Shown here in pieces: positions 1-7,945 of a stretch of 11,602 bases of DNA; position 1 is the stretch's first letter; every line of letters begins with the position of its first letter. The DNA is taken from NCBI GenBank assembly GCA_030150305.1, contig JASLGD010000420.1, positions 1 to 11,602 on the forward strand, read 5' to 3'. Position numbers and translations under genes: made by a program. The DNA comes from Caldimonas sp. Lineage in GTDB: Bacteria > Pseudomonadota > Gammaproteobacteria > Burkholderiales > Burkholderiaceae_C. The notes under the pieces are model-generated. The model ran no database searches and had not been told where the DNA came from. It was given only the letters and a program-made list of their open reading frames with translations.

Positions 1-404
1 GCGCGCGCGAGGTCGGCCGTCGACGCGATCGCGTCGACCGCGGCGAGCTCGCGCGCGAGCGGCGCGATGCCGGCCCGCTCGACGGCGGCTTCGTCCATGA
101 AGCTCGCGTAGAGGTCGGCGATGCGACGCGCGTCGGCGTCGTTGCGCTCGTGCGCGGCGCCTTCGACGATCTCGCGCAGCTGCACCTGGATCTTGTCCTG
201 GACCGCCTCCCACAAGCCGATGTACGACTTGTCGGGCGGCATCTCGACCGTCTTCAACCAGGTGCCGTTGACGCGGCGGTAGAGGTCGTCCTGCGGCCGC
301 ACCGTCGCGTCGCCGCCGGCGAGGTCGATCCCCGACTGGCGCGGACCGACGGTCGCGCAGGCGACCAGCACCGCAGCGCACGCGAGCGCGCCGAAGAATC
401 GCAT
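1..404 (-). CDS. M13-family metallopeptidase lipoprotein, N-terminal part (runs off the window)
   Basis: The first 134 residues are visible; the rest lies beyond position 1. The N-terminus is a lipoprotein signal: MRFFGALACAAVLVAC, with lipobox L13-V-A-C16, so the mature protein is probably anchored to a membrane facing the periplasm. Residues 35-49 (VRPQDDLYRRVNGTW) match the conserved opening of the M13 (neprilysin/PepO) peptidase family, followed by helical sequence with the usual family flavour (SYIGLWEAVQDKI). These are zinc endopeptidases that cut peptides; the HEXXH zinc site lies in the C-terminal half and cannot be checked here. The start at 404 is favoured by an AAGGA ribosome-binding site 8 nt upstream and by the signal peptide. 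It begins 28 nt after the aceB stop on the same strand, so it may be read from the same transcript, though no functional link with aceB is evident. Confidence 0.85.
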   Translation of the reverse strand, partial: MRFFGALACAAVLVACATVGPRQSGIDLAGGDATVRPQDDLYRRVNGTWLKTVEMPPDKSYIGLWEAVQDKIQVQLREIVEGAAHERNDADARRIADLYASFMDEAAVERAGIAPLARELAAVDAIASTADLAR

Positions 405-412
405 CGTCTTTG

Positions 413-417
413 TCCTT
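413..417 (-). promoter_or_regulatory. Ribosome-binding site of the M13 peptidase gene
   Basis: AAGGA on the minus strand, 8 nt before the ATG at 404. It is one of the better Shine-Dalgarno matches in the window. It supports both the chosen start and independent translation initiation after the aceB stop codon. Confidence 0.65.
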
Positions 418-432
418 CGCGGCGCGCGCGTC

Positions 433-2031
433 TCAGATCTCTTCGTAGAGCGGCAGCGTCAGGAATTCGGCGAACGCCTCCTGCGTGCTCATCTGCGTGA
501 AGATCTCGGCCGCGCGGTCGAACCTGCCGACGAAGCCGCCGGCCTTGATCTTCGCGAGCTCCTCGGGAACGAGGGTGCGAACGAGCTCGGCGGTGACCTT
601 GCGGCCGTCGTCGAGAACGCCCTTGGGCGAGCGGATCCACTGCCAGACCTGCGAGCGGCTGATCTCGGCGGTCGCGGCGTCCTCCATCAGGTTGTGGATC
701 GGCACGCAGCCGTTGCCGGCGAGCCAGGCGCCCAGGTAGTGGATGCCGACGTTGATGTTCATGCGGAGGCCGTCTTCGGTGATCGGCTTTTCGGGACGGA
801 AGTCGAGCAGGTCGGCCGCCTTCACCTGGACGTCGGGGCGCTGCTTGCCGAACTGGTTGGGCTTGTCGCCGAGGACCTTGACGAACTCCTTCATCGCCGG
901 CTCGACGAGGCCCGGATGCGCGACCCAGCCGCCGTCGTAGCCGTCCTCGGCGTCGCGCCGCTTGTCCTCGATGATCCCGGCCATCGCCTTCTCGTTCTTC
1001 ACCGGATCGTTCTTGATCGGGATCAGCGCGCTCATCCCGCCGATCGCCGGTGCGCCGCGCTTGTGGCACGTCTTCAGGAGCAGGAGCGCATACGAGCGCA
1101 TGAACGGCGCGGTCATCGTCACCTTGGCGCGGTCGGCGAGGCAGAACTCGCGGTCGCTCTTGAACTTCTTGATGCAGCTGAAGATGTAGTCCCAGCGCCC
1201 GGCGTTGAGGCCGGCGGAGTGGTCGCGCAGCTCCCACAGGATCTCGTCCATCTCGAACGCGGCGAGGATCGTCTCGATCAGCACCGTCGCCTTCACCGAG
1301 CCGTGCGGCAGGCCGAGGTGGTTCTGCGTCGTCACGAAGATCTCGTTCCAGAGGCGCGCCTCGAGGTGGCTCTCGACCTTGGGCAGGTAGAGGTACGGGC
1401 CGGCGCCGCGCGCGAGCAGCTCCTTGGCGTTGTGGAACATGAAGAGCGCGAAGTCGAAGATGCCGCCGTGCACCCGCCGGCCGTCGACGAGGACGTGCTT
1501 CTCGTCGAGATGCCAGCCGCGCGGCCGCACCTGCAGCGTCGCGATCTTGTCGTTCAGCCTGTACGTCTTGGTACCCGACGGCGACTCCTGCGCGAAGCTG
1601 AGCGTGCGCCGGATCGCCGCCTTGATGTTGATCTGGCCCTGGATCTGGTTCGCCCACGACGGCGAGTTCGAATCCTCGAAGTCGGTCATGTACGAATCGG
1701 CGCCCGAGTTGAACGCGTTGATGACCATCTTCGCGTCGACCGGGCCGGTGATCTCGACGCGGCGGCATTCGAGCGCCTTCGGCACCGGAGCGATCTTCCA
1801 GTCGCCGGAGCGGATGTCGGCGGTCTCGGCGAGGAAGTCGGGACGCTCGCCGGCGTCGAGGCGCTTCGCGCGCTCGCGACGCAGCTCGAGCAGCTGCTGC
1901 CGGCGCGGGTCGAAGTCGCGATGGAGCAGGGCGACGAGCTCGAGCGCCGGCCGCGTCAGGATGGTCTCGAATCCGGGCAGAACCGGAGCGTTGACCTGCA
2001 CACCGGCAGGAAGGTCGAGCGTCGTCGTCAT
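433..2031 (-). CDS. aceB: Malate synthase A
   Basis: 532 residues, the normal length for malate synthase A. The enzyme condenses glyoxylate with acetyl-CoA to give malate and CoA, in the cytoplasm, as the second step of the glyoxylate shunt. The family signature is intact at residues 269-284 (RDHSAGLNAGRWDYIF). The likely substrate-binding arginine is R169 (LQVRPRGWHL) and the likely catalytic base is D451 in NLMEDAATAEISR, both assigned by similarity to the E. coli A-type enzyme. The reading frame stays open further upstream to 2163, but that extension lies inside the dehalogenase gene and lacks family-like sequence. The ATG at 2031 gives the expected MTTTLDLPAGVQV start and overlaps the upstream dehalogenase stop by ATGA, implying translational coupling. 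No isocitrate lyase gene is in the window, so glyoxylate may come from the shunt encoded elsewhere or from glycolate. Confidence 0.97.
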   Translation of the reverse strand: MTTTLDLPAGVQVNAPVLPGFETILTRPALELVALLHRDFDPRRQQLLELRRERAKRLDAGERPDFLAETADIRSGDWKIAPVPKALECRRVEITGPVDAKMVINAFNSGADSYMTDFEDSNSPSWANQIQGQINIKAAIRRTLSFAQESPSGTKTYRLNDKIATLQVRPRGWHLDEKHVLVDGRRVHGGIFDFALFMFHNAKELLARGAGPYLYLPKVESHLEARLWNEIFVTTQNHLGLPHGSVKATVLIETILAAFEMDEILWELRDHSAGLNAGRWDYIFSCIKKFKSDREFCLADRAKVTMTAPFMRSYALLLLKTCHKRGAPAIGGMSALIPIKNDPVKNEKAMAGIIEDKRRDAEDGYDGGWVAHPGLVEPAMKEFVKVLGDKPNQFGKQRPDVQVKAADLLDFRPEKPITEDGLRMNINVGIHYLGAWLAGNGCVPIHNLMEDAATAEISRSQVWQWIRSPKGVLDDGRKVTAELVRTLVPEELAKIKAGGFVGRFDRAAEIFTQMSTQEAFAEFLTLPLYEEI

Positions 2032-2732
2032 GGCGTTGGTCTTTCTGAGGCGAAGAAGTCGAGCACGTCGTCGAGCCGAGTGCCGGTGCGCGACGGGGTC
2101 GCGCCGAGGTCGTCGAGCGGCAGGCCGAAGCGGTTGATCCAGAGCGTCGTGTAGCCGAACCACGTCGCGCCGATCGCGTCCCAGCAGTTGCTCGAGACGA
2201 AGACGACGTCGGCGGCGTCGAGGCCGAGTGCGCGCGTGCCGATCTCGTACGTCGCGGGGTCGGTCTTGAAGCGGCCGGTGCCCTCGACGCTCAGCACCGG
2301 GTCGACGAGCTTCGCGATGTCGGCGTGGGCGACGGCGGCGGCGAGCATGTCGCGGTCGCCGTTGCTGAGGATGCCGGCGCGCACGCCGCGGCGTTTGAGC
2401 TCGACGAGGACGGCGCGGTTCTCGGGGAAGAGCGAGAGCCGCTCGTAGCCCGCCATCAGCGCGCGCTCGGCGTCGTCGTCGAGCGCGAGGCCGAAGCGGC
2501 GCGCAGCGTAGCGCAGGCCCGCGAGCGTGCAGTCGCGAAACGAGCGCGGCCGGCCGCTCATCGACGACAGCCGCGTGTACTCGATCTGCTTGTCGCGCCA
2601 GAGGACGGCGACGCGCTCGCCGTGGCCGGGAAAGCGCTGCTCGGCCGCCGCGGCGATGCTGTAGACGTCGAACAGCGTGCCGTACGCATCGAAGAGCACG
2701 GCACGCGGCGCGCGGGCCGCGGAAGCTTCCAT
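2028..2732 (-). CDS. Type II (S)-2-haloacid dehalogenase, HAD superfamily
   Basis: 234 residues, family length. These cytoplasmic enzymes hydrolyse short 2-haloacids with inversion (chloroacetate to glycolate, L-2-chloropropionate to D-lactate) through an aspartyl-ester intermediate. All catalytic positions I recall from the L-DEX enzyme of Pseudomonas sp. YL are present at a constant offset of +5: nucleophile D15 and T19 (FDAYGTLFD), R46 (LWRDKQ), S123 (ILSNG), K156 and Y162 (FKTDPATYE), and S180, N182, D185 (FVSSNCWDAIGA). This makes a true dehalogenase more likely than a generic HAD phosphatase, although natural substrates of chromosomal copies are often unknown. Its stop overlaps the aceB start (ATGA), so the two are almost certainly co-translated. 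A glycolate product would feed toward glyoxylate and aceB after one oxidation. The start at 2732 is the first ATG giving the standard N-terminus. Confidence 0.93.
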   Translation of the reverse strand: MEASAARAPRAVLFDAYGTLFDVYSIAAAAEQRFPGHGERVAVLWRDKQIEYTRLSSMSGRPRSFRDCTLAGLRYAARRFGLALDDDAERALMAGYERLSLFPENRAVLVELKRRGVRAGILSNGDRDMLAAAVAHADIAKLVDPVLSVEGTGRFKTDPATYEIGTRALGLDAADVVFVSSNCWDAIGATWFGYTTLWINRFGLPLDDLGATPSRTGTRLDDVLDFFASERPTP

Positions 2733-2738
2733 GCCGCC

Positions 2739-2744
2739 AATTTA
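2739..2744 (-). promoter_or_regulatory. Possible -10 element of the dehalogenase–aceB unit
   Basis: TAAATT on the minus strand, an AT-rich hexamer in very GC-rich surroundings. It ends 6 nt before the ATG at 2732. No convincing -35 box is seen 16-18 bp upstream. If it is used, the transcript would begin at or next to the start codon. Confidence 0.35.
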
Positions 2745-2772
2745 CGCCAAGCGCACGGTCGCGCGCGGCGAT

Positions 2773-2809
2773 GGGTCGTCCGGCGTCCCGAAAGGCCGGC
2801 GGACGACCC
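2773..2809 (-). terminator. Hairpin after the PsiF gene, possible terminator
   Basis: A perfect 10-bp stem, GGGTCGTCCG (2773-2782) with CGGACGACCC (2800-2809), encloses a 17-nt loop that can partly pair inside. It starts 11 nt after the PsiF stop codon and sits before the dehalogenase start, as expected of a terminator insulating the two units. There is no following U-run, so intrinsic termination is uncertain. A role in mRNA 3'-end protection or Rho-assisted termination is equally possible. Confidence 0.5.
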
Positions 2810-2820
2810 CGAGCGAATCG

Positions 2821-3129
2821 CTACTTGGCTGCCTGCGCGTCAGCGACGCACTTCTTGGTGAAGCTCGTCTTCGCCGCGCCGGCGAGCTTCTTCTCCGCCG
2901 CCTTGGCGTCGCACGCGGCGGTCGCGTCGCCCTCGCACTTCTTCATGAAGCTCGTCTTGGCCGCGCCCGCGAGCTTCTTCTCGGCGGCCATCGCAGCGCA
3001 GCTGCCGGCAGGCGCCGCGGCCATCGGTGCGCTTGCCGCCATTCCGGGCGCTTCCTTGTGCGAGGTCGCGAAGGCCGTGGTCGAGATCGCCAGCGCGAGG
3101 GCCGCCGACAGCATCGTCAATTGCTTCAT
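2821..3129 (-). CDS. Small secreted PsiF-repeat protein
   Basis: 102 residues. Residues 1-21 form a signal peptide (cleavage expected after AFA21), so the mature protein should be periplasmic. A short Ala/Met/Pro linker (22-42) leads into two tandem 29-residue repeats, 43-71 and 72-100. Each has the core AAEKKLAGAAKTSF-x-KKC and a Cys pair 21 residues apart (C44/C65, C73/C94), which may form one disulfide per repeat. This matches the PsiF repeat family, named after an E. coli phosphate-starvation-inducible protein; the molecular function is unknown. The long frame extends upstream to 3393, but that part is GC-rich repeat sequence. The ATG at 3129 has a GGAG ribosome-binding site at 6 nt spacing and gives the signal peptide. 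It lies 220 nt downstream of the kinase gene on the same strand, with no sign that it depends on it. Confidence 0.85.
   Translation of the reverse strand: MKQLTMLSAALALAISTTAFATSHKEAPGMAASAPMAAAPAGSCAAMAAEKKLAGAAKTSFMKKCEGDATAACDAKAAEKKLAGAAKTSFTKKCVADAQAAK
2848..2989 (-). repeat. Internal 87-bp duplication in the PsiF gene
   Basis: Segments 2848-2902 and 2935-2989 are direct repeats offset by exactly 87 bp (29 codons). I count 49 of 55 bases identical, most differences being third-position changes. The copies encode the two PsiF repeats, so the gene grew by in-frame tandem duplication. Confidence 0.85.
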
Positions 3130-3135
3130 GGTCGT

Positions 3136-3139
3136 CTCC
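3136..3139 (-). promoter_or_regulatory. Ribosome-binding site of the PsiF gene
   Basis: GGAG on the minus strand, 6 nt before the ATG at 3129. It decides the start codon against the longer open frame that extends to 3393. Confidence 0.65.
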
Positions 3140-3267
3140 GAAGTCGAAGCCGCGCGGCGCGCGGCGCGCGGCGGGATTGGACCACACGCGCCGACGGCGC
3201 GGCAATGCACTCCCCCGCCGCACCGATCGCGCGTGCACGCGCATCGCGCTGGCGCGCGCAGCGCGCT

Positions 3268-3349
3268 CTGATCCGCTCGCGCGTGCGGTGCGCCTGATCC
3301 GACTCGCGCGCGCAACGCGCCCTGATCCGCTCGCGCGTGCAGTGCGCGC
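3268..3349. repeat. Three degenerate 26-28 bp tandem repeats
   Basis: Three head-to-tail units begin with CTGATCCG at 3268, 3294 and 3322. Each continues as a GCGC-rich imperfect palindrome (for example CGCGCGTGCAGTGCGCGC), and a more degenerate fragment precedes them at about 3228-3267. The array fills the 3' flank of the kinase gene, ending against its stop codon at 3350, and forms the distal part of the upstream region of the PsiF gene. Each unit could fold into a short hairpin, so the array may act as a transcript-end or REP-like element. The function is unproven. Confidence 0.7.
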
Positions 3350-4741
<1,392 letters not shown>

Positions 4742-4874
4742 TCTTGCATCCGCGCCGCGCGCGCAGCGCAGCGGGGCCCGCGCCGACCTTGCCTTATTCA
4801 CGCTTGCGAGTGACTTCTCGTTACGCGAGGCGATCGCTGCGATGCTCGCTAGGCCGCCTCGTAGAATCGAGTCG
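4742..4874. promoter_or_regulatory. Divergent control region between the kinase gene and argS
   Basis: 133 bp between two divergent start codons. It should hold promoters for both genes. On the plus side a TAGAAT hexamer is clear; on the minus side the AT-richest stretch (GTGAATAAGG, around 4790-4804) is the only weak candidate. A small palindrome, GCGATCGC, lies at 4830-4837. I see no riboswitch-like or T-box-like structure. Confidence 0.45.
4862..4867 (+). promoter_or_regulatory. Probable -10 element of argS
   Basis: TAGAAT, a good sigma-70 -10 match, ends 7 nt before the ATG at 4875. No recognisable -35 lies 16-18 bp upstream. With normal spacing, transcription would start at about 4874-4875, on or next to the start codon. 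This rules out the upstream in-frame ATG at 4842 as the main start and predicts a leaderless message. Confidence 0.5.
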
Positions 4875-6578
4875 ATGATCGCGGCCCGTGAAGAACTGCT
4901 CGATGCGCTGCGCGCCGCGATCGCCGAAGTCAGTCCCGGCCATCCGCTGCCGGCCGCGTTCGAGACGCCGCGCCAGGCCGAGCACGGCGACCTCGCTGTC
5001 ACCGCGGCGATGCCGCTCGCGCGCGCACAGAAGCGCAATCCGCGCGAGGTCGCCGCCGAGCTGATCGCGGCGCTGCGCAAGAAGACCGCCGTCGAACGCT
5101 GGGTCGAGTCGATCGCGGTCGCGGGGCCCGGCTTCATCAACCTGCACCTGCGCGCCGCGGCGCGGCAGCGCGTCGTCGCCGAGGTGCTCGCCGCGGGCGA
5201 CGAGTTCGGCGAGACGGCGGCCAACGGCGAGCCGGTGCTGGTCGAGTTCGTGTCGGCGAATCCGACCGGTCCGCTCCACGTCGGCCACGCGCGCCAGGCG
5301 GCGCTCGGCGACGCGATCTGCAATCTGCTCGAGACGCAGGGCCGCCGTGTCGTCCGCGAGTTCTATTACAACGACGCCGGCGTGCAGATCGCGACGCTCG
5401 CGCAGTCGGTCAAGGCGCGCCTCGATGGCCTCGCGCCCGGCGACCCCGGCTGGCCCGAGGCCGCGTACAACGGCGACTACGTCGCCGACATCGCCGCCGA
5501 CTTCGCCGCCGGCAAGACCGTTCGCGCCGACGACCGCGCCTTCACCGCGTCGGCCGACGCGAACGATCTCGACGGCATCCGCCAGTTCGCGGTCGCCTAC
5601 CTGCGCCACGAGCAGGACCTCGACCTGCAGGCGTTCGGCGTCCGCTTCGACAACTACTACCTCGAGTCGAGCCTGTACCAGAGCGGCCGGGTCGAAGCGA
5701 CGGTCGAGCGGCTCGTCGCCGCCGGCAAGACCTACGAGGAAGGCGGCGCGCTCTGGCTGCGCACGACCGAGTACGGTGACGACAAGGACCGCGTGATGCG
5801 CAAGTCCGACGGCAGCTACACGTATTTCGTTCCCGACGTCGCCTACCACCTCGCCAAGTTCGAGCGCGGCTTTCGCAAGGCGATCAACATCCAGGGCACC
5901 GACCACCACGGCACGATCGCGCGCGTCCGCGCCGGGCTGCAGGCGGCCGGCGCCGGCGTGCCCCGCGACTACCCCGACTACGTCCTCAACACGATGGTGC
6001 GCGTCGAGCGCGGCGGCCAGGAGGTCAAGATCTCGAAGCGCGCCGGCCAGTACGTGACGCTGCGCGACCTGATCGACTGGACGAGCCGCGACGCGGTGCG
6101 CTTCTTCATGCTGAGCAGGAAGGCCGACACCGAGTTCACCTTCGACGTCGACCTGGCGCTGAAGCAGAACGACGAGAACCCGGTCTTCTACGTCCAGTAC
6201 GCGCACGCACGGATCTGCTCCGTGCTCGAGCAGTACAAGGCGCAGGGCGGCGACCCCGAGGGTCTCGCCGACGCCGACCTCGCGCTGCTCTCGGCGCCGA
6301 GCGAAACGGCGCTGCTGCGCAAGCTCGCCGACTATCCCGCGATGCTCGCCGCCGCCGCCGCGAGCCTGGCGCCGCACGAGGTCACGTTCTACCTCCGCGA
6401 GCTCGCCGCCGCCTTCCACAGCTACTACGCCGCCGAGCGCTTCCTGGTCGACGACCCGGCGCTGGCGCGGGCGCGTCTCGCGCTGCTCGCAGCGACGCGG
6501 CAGATCCTGAAGAACGGCCTCGCCGTGCTCGGCGTCGGCGCCCCGGAACGGATGCAACGAGAGATCCCAGACGAATGA
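4875..6578 (+). CDS. argS: Arginyl-tRNA synthetase
   Basis: 567 residues, usual bacterial length. This class I synthetase attaches arginine to tRNA-Arg in the cytoplasm. In order: the N-terminal ArgRS-specific (Arg_tRNA_synt_N) domain (about 1-92); the Rossmann catalytic core starting at FVSANPTGPLHVGHAR with the HIGH-type motif HVGH at 135-138; the conserved GTDHHG at 341-346; a KMSKS-like loop, KISKRAG, at 385-391; and the C-terminal DALR anticodon-binding helical domain from about 436, including the FYVQYAHAR segment. The open frame extends upstream to 4551 and includes an ATG at 4842, but homologous sequence begins at MIAAREELLDAL and the likely -10 box lies between the two ATGs, favouring 4875. 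The stop overlaps the next gene by ATGA, so argS and the SPOR gene are co-translated. Confidence 0.97.
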   Translation: MIAAREELLDALRAAIAEVSPGHPLPAAFETPRQAEHGDLAVTAAMPLARAQKRNPREVAAELIAALRKKTAVERWVESIAVAGPGFINLHLRAAARQRVVAEVLAAGDEFGETAANGEPVLVEFVSANPTGPLHVGHARQAALGDAICNLLETQGRRVVREFYYNDAGVQIATLAQSVKARLDGLAPGDPGWPEAAYNGDYVADIAADFAAGKTVRADDRAFTASADANDLDGIRQFAVAYLRHEQDLDLQAFGVRFDNYYLESSLYQSGRVEATVERLVAAGKTYEEGGALWLRTTEYGDDKDRVMRKSDGSYTYFVPDVAYHLAKFERGFRKAINIQGTDHHGTIARVRAGLQAAGAGVPRDYPDYVLNTMVRVERGGQEVKISKRAGQYVTLRDLIDWTSRDAVRFFMLSRKADTEFTFDVDLALKQNDENPVFYVQYAHARICSVLEQYKAQGGDPEGLADADLALLSAPSETALLRKLADYPAMLAAAAASLAPHEVTFYLRELAAAFHSYYAAERFLVDDPALARARLALLAATRQILKNGLAVLGVGAPERMQREIPDE

Positions 6579-7243
6579 AGGCACACGGTTCGCTGTCCTC
6601 TCAGCGCGGAGGCTTCCTGGTCGGCTTCGTCGTCGGCATCCTGATCGGGCTCGCCGCGGCGCTCGCGGTCGCGCTCTACGTCACCAAGGCGCCGGTCCCG
6701 TTCGTCAACAAGGTGCCGATGCGTTCGCCGGCGCAGGATGCCGCCGAGGCCGAGCGCAACCGCAACTGGGATCCGAACAGCGCGCTCGCGGGCAAGAACC
6801 CGGCGCCGGGCACCTCGGCGTCGGGCGTGGTCAGCGGGACCGAGCCGGCGCCGCGGCCCGCGATCGTGCCGCAGCCGGTCGAGCCCCCGGTGCCGGCGCC
6901 GCCGGTCGCTGCGGCATCGCCGCCGCGGACCGCACGCGCACCCGCGAGCAGCGCGGTCGCCGCGGCGCCGCGCGCATCGCAAGCGACCGCGTCGCTCGCC
7001 AACGGAGCTTTCACGTATTTCGTGCAAGCCGGCGCTTACTCGCGCAGCGAAGACGCGGAGCAGCAACGCGCCAAGCTCGCGATGCTCGGCCTCGACAGCC
7101 GCCTCACCGAGCGCGAGCAGGGCGGCAAGATGGTCTACCGGGTCCGCGTCGGCCCCTTCGAACGACGCGAGGACGCCGAGTCGACGAAGGAGAAGCTGAC
7201 CGACTCCGGCGTCGATGCGGCGCTCGTCGCCGTCCAGAAGTAG
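6575..7243 (+). CDS. SPOR-domain cell-division protein, FtsN-like
   Basis: 222 residues: a short cytoplasmic tail (1-12), one transmembrane helix (about 13-36, FLVGFVVGILIGLAAALAVA), a long Pro/Ala-rich periplasmic linker (about 75-140), and a C-terminal SPOR domain (about 145-220, FTYFVQAGAYSRSEDAEQQ through the YRVRVGPF segment). SPOR domains bind denuded glycan strands of septal peptidoglycan, so the protein probably joins the division ring in the periplasm. The layout is that of FtsN, although the essential helix of E. coli FtsN cannot be recognised with confidence, so only an FtsN-like role is claimed. It starts inside the argS stop (ATGA), with a GAGAGA ribosome-binding site about 10 nt upstream. 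The following dsbA-type gene begins 17 nt after its stop. The argS–SPOR–dsbA order is common in Burkholderiales. Confidence 0.88.
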   Translation: MKAHGSLSSQRGGFLVGFVVGILIGLAAALAVALYVTKAPVPFVNKVPMRSPAQDAAEAERNRNWDPNSALAGKNPAPGTSASGVVSGTEPAPRPAIVPQPVEPPVPAPPVAAASPPRTARAPASSAVAAAPRASQATASLANGAFTYFVQAGAYSRSEDAEQQRAKLAMLGLDSRLTEREQGGKMVYRVRVGPFERREDAESTKEKLTDSGVDAALVAVQK

Positions 7244-7260
7244 CGTTGCCGCAGACGCGA

Positions 7261-7935
7261 ATGCAGCGCCGCGACTTCTCCCGCCTCCTCTCCGCCGGCC
7301 TGGCCGGCGCCGCACTGCCGCTCGCGAGCGCGCAACCGAAGCCGCCGGTCGAAGGCGTCCACTACGTGCGCCTCGCGCAGCCGGCGCCGGCAGGGACGGC
7401 CGGCAAGATCGAGGTCATCGAGTTCTTCTGGTACGAGTGCCCGCACTGCAACGCCTTCGAGCCTGCGCTCGAGGCATGGGTGAAGCGGCAGCCGGACGAC
7501 GTCGCGTTCCGGCGCGTGCCGGTCTGGTTTCGCGAGGAGCCGTTCAGCGCGCAGCAGCGGCTCTTCTATGCACTCGAGGCGCTCGACGCGTTGCCGACGC
7601 TGCACCGCAAGGTCTTCTACGCGATCCACGGCGAGCGCGTCCGCATGCGCACGCCGGAGGACTTCACGGCGTTCGCGTTGAAGAACGGCGTCGACCCGCT
7701 CAAGTTCATCGAGGCCTACAACTCGTTCGGCGTCCAGTCGAAGGCGCTGCAGGCGCGCCAGATCGCGTCGGCGTACAAGATCGATGCCGTGCCGGCGATG
7801 GGCGTCCAGGGCCGCTACTACACGAACGGGACGCTCGCCAACACGGGAGTGGGCAGCGCTGGCGGATCGGTCGACCGGATGCTCGCCGTCGTCGACGCGC
7901 TCGTCGCCCGCGTTCGCCAGGGCACCCGCGGCTGA
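7261..7935 (+). CDS. dsbA: Thiol:disulfide interchange protein, DsbA family
   Basis: 224 residues from the ATG at 7261. Periplasmic DsbA introduces disulfides into exported proteins. The thioredoxin-like fold carries the redox motif C60-P-H-C63 in EFFWYECPHCNAFEP, the classic DsbA dipeptide, and a cis-proline at P178 in IDAVPAMGV; the helical insert lies between them. The N-terminus MQRRDFSRLLSAGLAGAALPLASA reads as a twin-arginine signal (RRDF followed by a mild hydrophobic core, cleavage likely after ASA24) rather than a plain Sec signal. A TTG at 7246, two bases after the SPOR stop, would add five residues; the ATG is preferred because it puts the twin-arginine pair at the normal position. 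It probably shares a transcript with argS and the SPOR gene. Two overlapping hairpins follow its stop codon. Confidence 0.93.
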   Translation: MQRRDFSRLLSAGLAGAALPLASAQPKPPVEGVHYVRLAQPAPAGTAGKIEVIEFFWYECPHCNAFEPALEAWVKRQPDDVAFRRVPVWFREEPFSAQQRLFYALEALDALPTLHRKVFYAIHGERVRMRTPEDFTAFALKNGVDPLKFIEAYNSFGVQSKALQARQIASAYKIDAVPAMGVQGRYYTNGTLANTGVGSAGGSVDRMLAVVDALVARVRQGTRG

Positions 7936-7945
7936 ACGGCACGGC

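Noticed and set aside
694..2154. A 486-codon plus-strand frame opposite aceB
   Set aside because: Antisense shadow of a clear malate synthase gene. The composition is repetitive Arg/Leu/Val/Asp and no family is recognisable.
3268..3349. CRISPR array
   Set aside because: The units adjoin without unique spacers, are degenerate, and no cas gene is near.
4742..4874. T-box or other riboswitch before argS
   Set aside because: No T-box sequence or long structured leader is visible, T-boxes are not typical of betaproteobacteria, and the likely -10 box leaves no leader.
4742..5323. N-terminal extension of the kinase frame to 657 residues
   Set aside because: The extra sequence lies antisense inside argS, is Ser/Ala/Arg-rich without a domain, and would cross the divergent promoter region.
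4821..6584. A 587-codon minus-strand frame opposite argS
   Set aside because: Antisense shadow of argS with the same artefactual composition. The plus-strand frame carries HVGH and KISK motifs.
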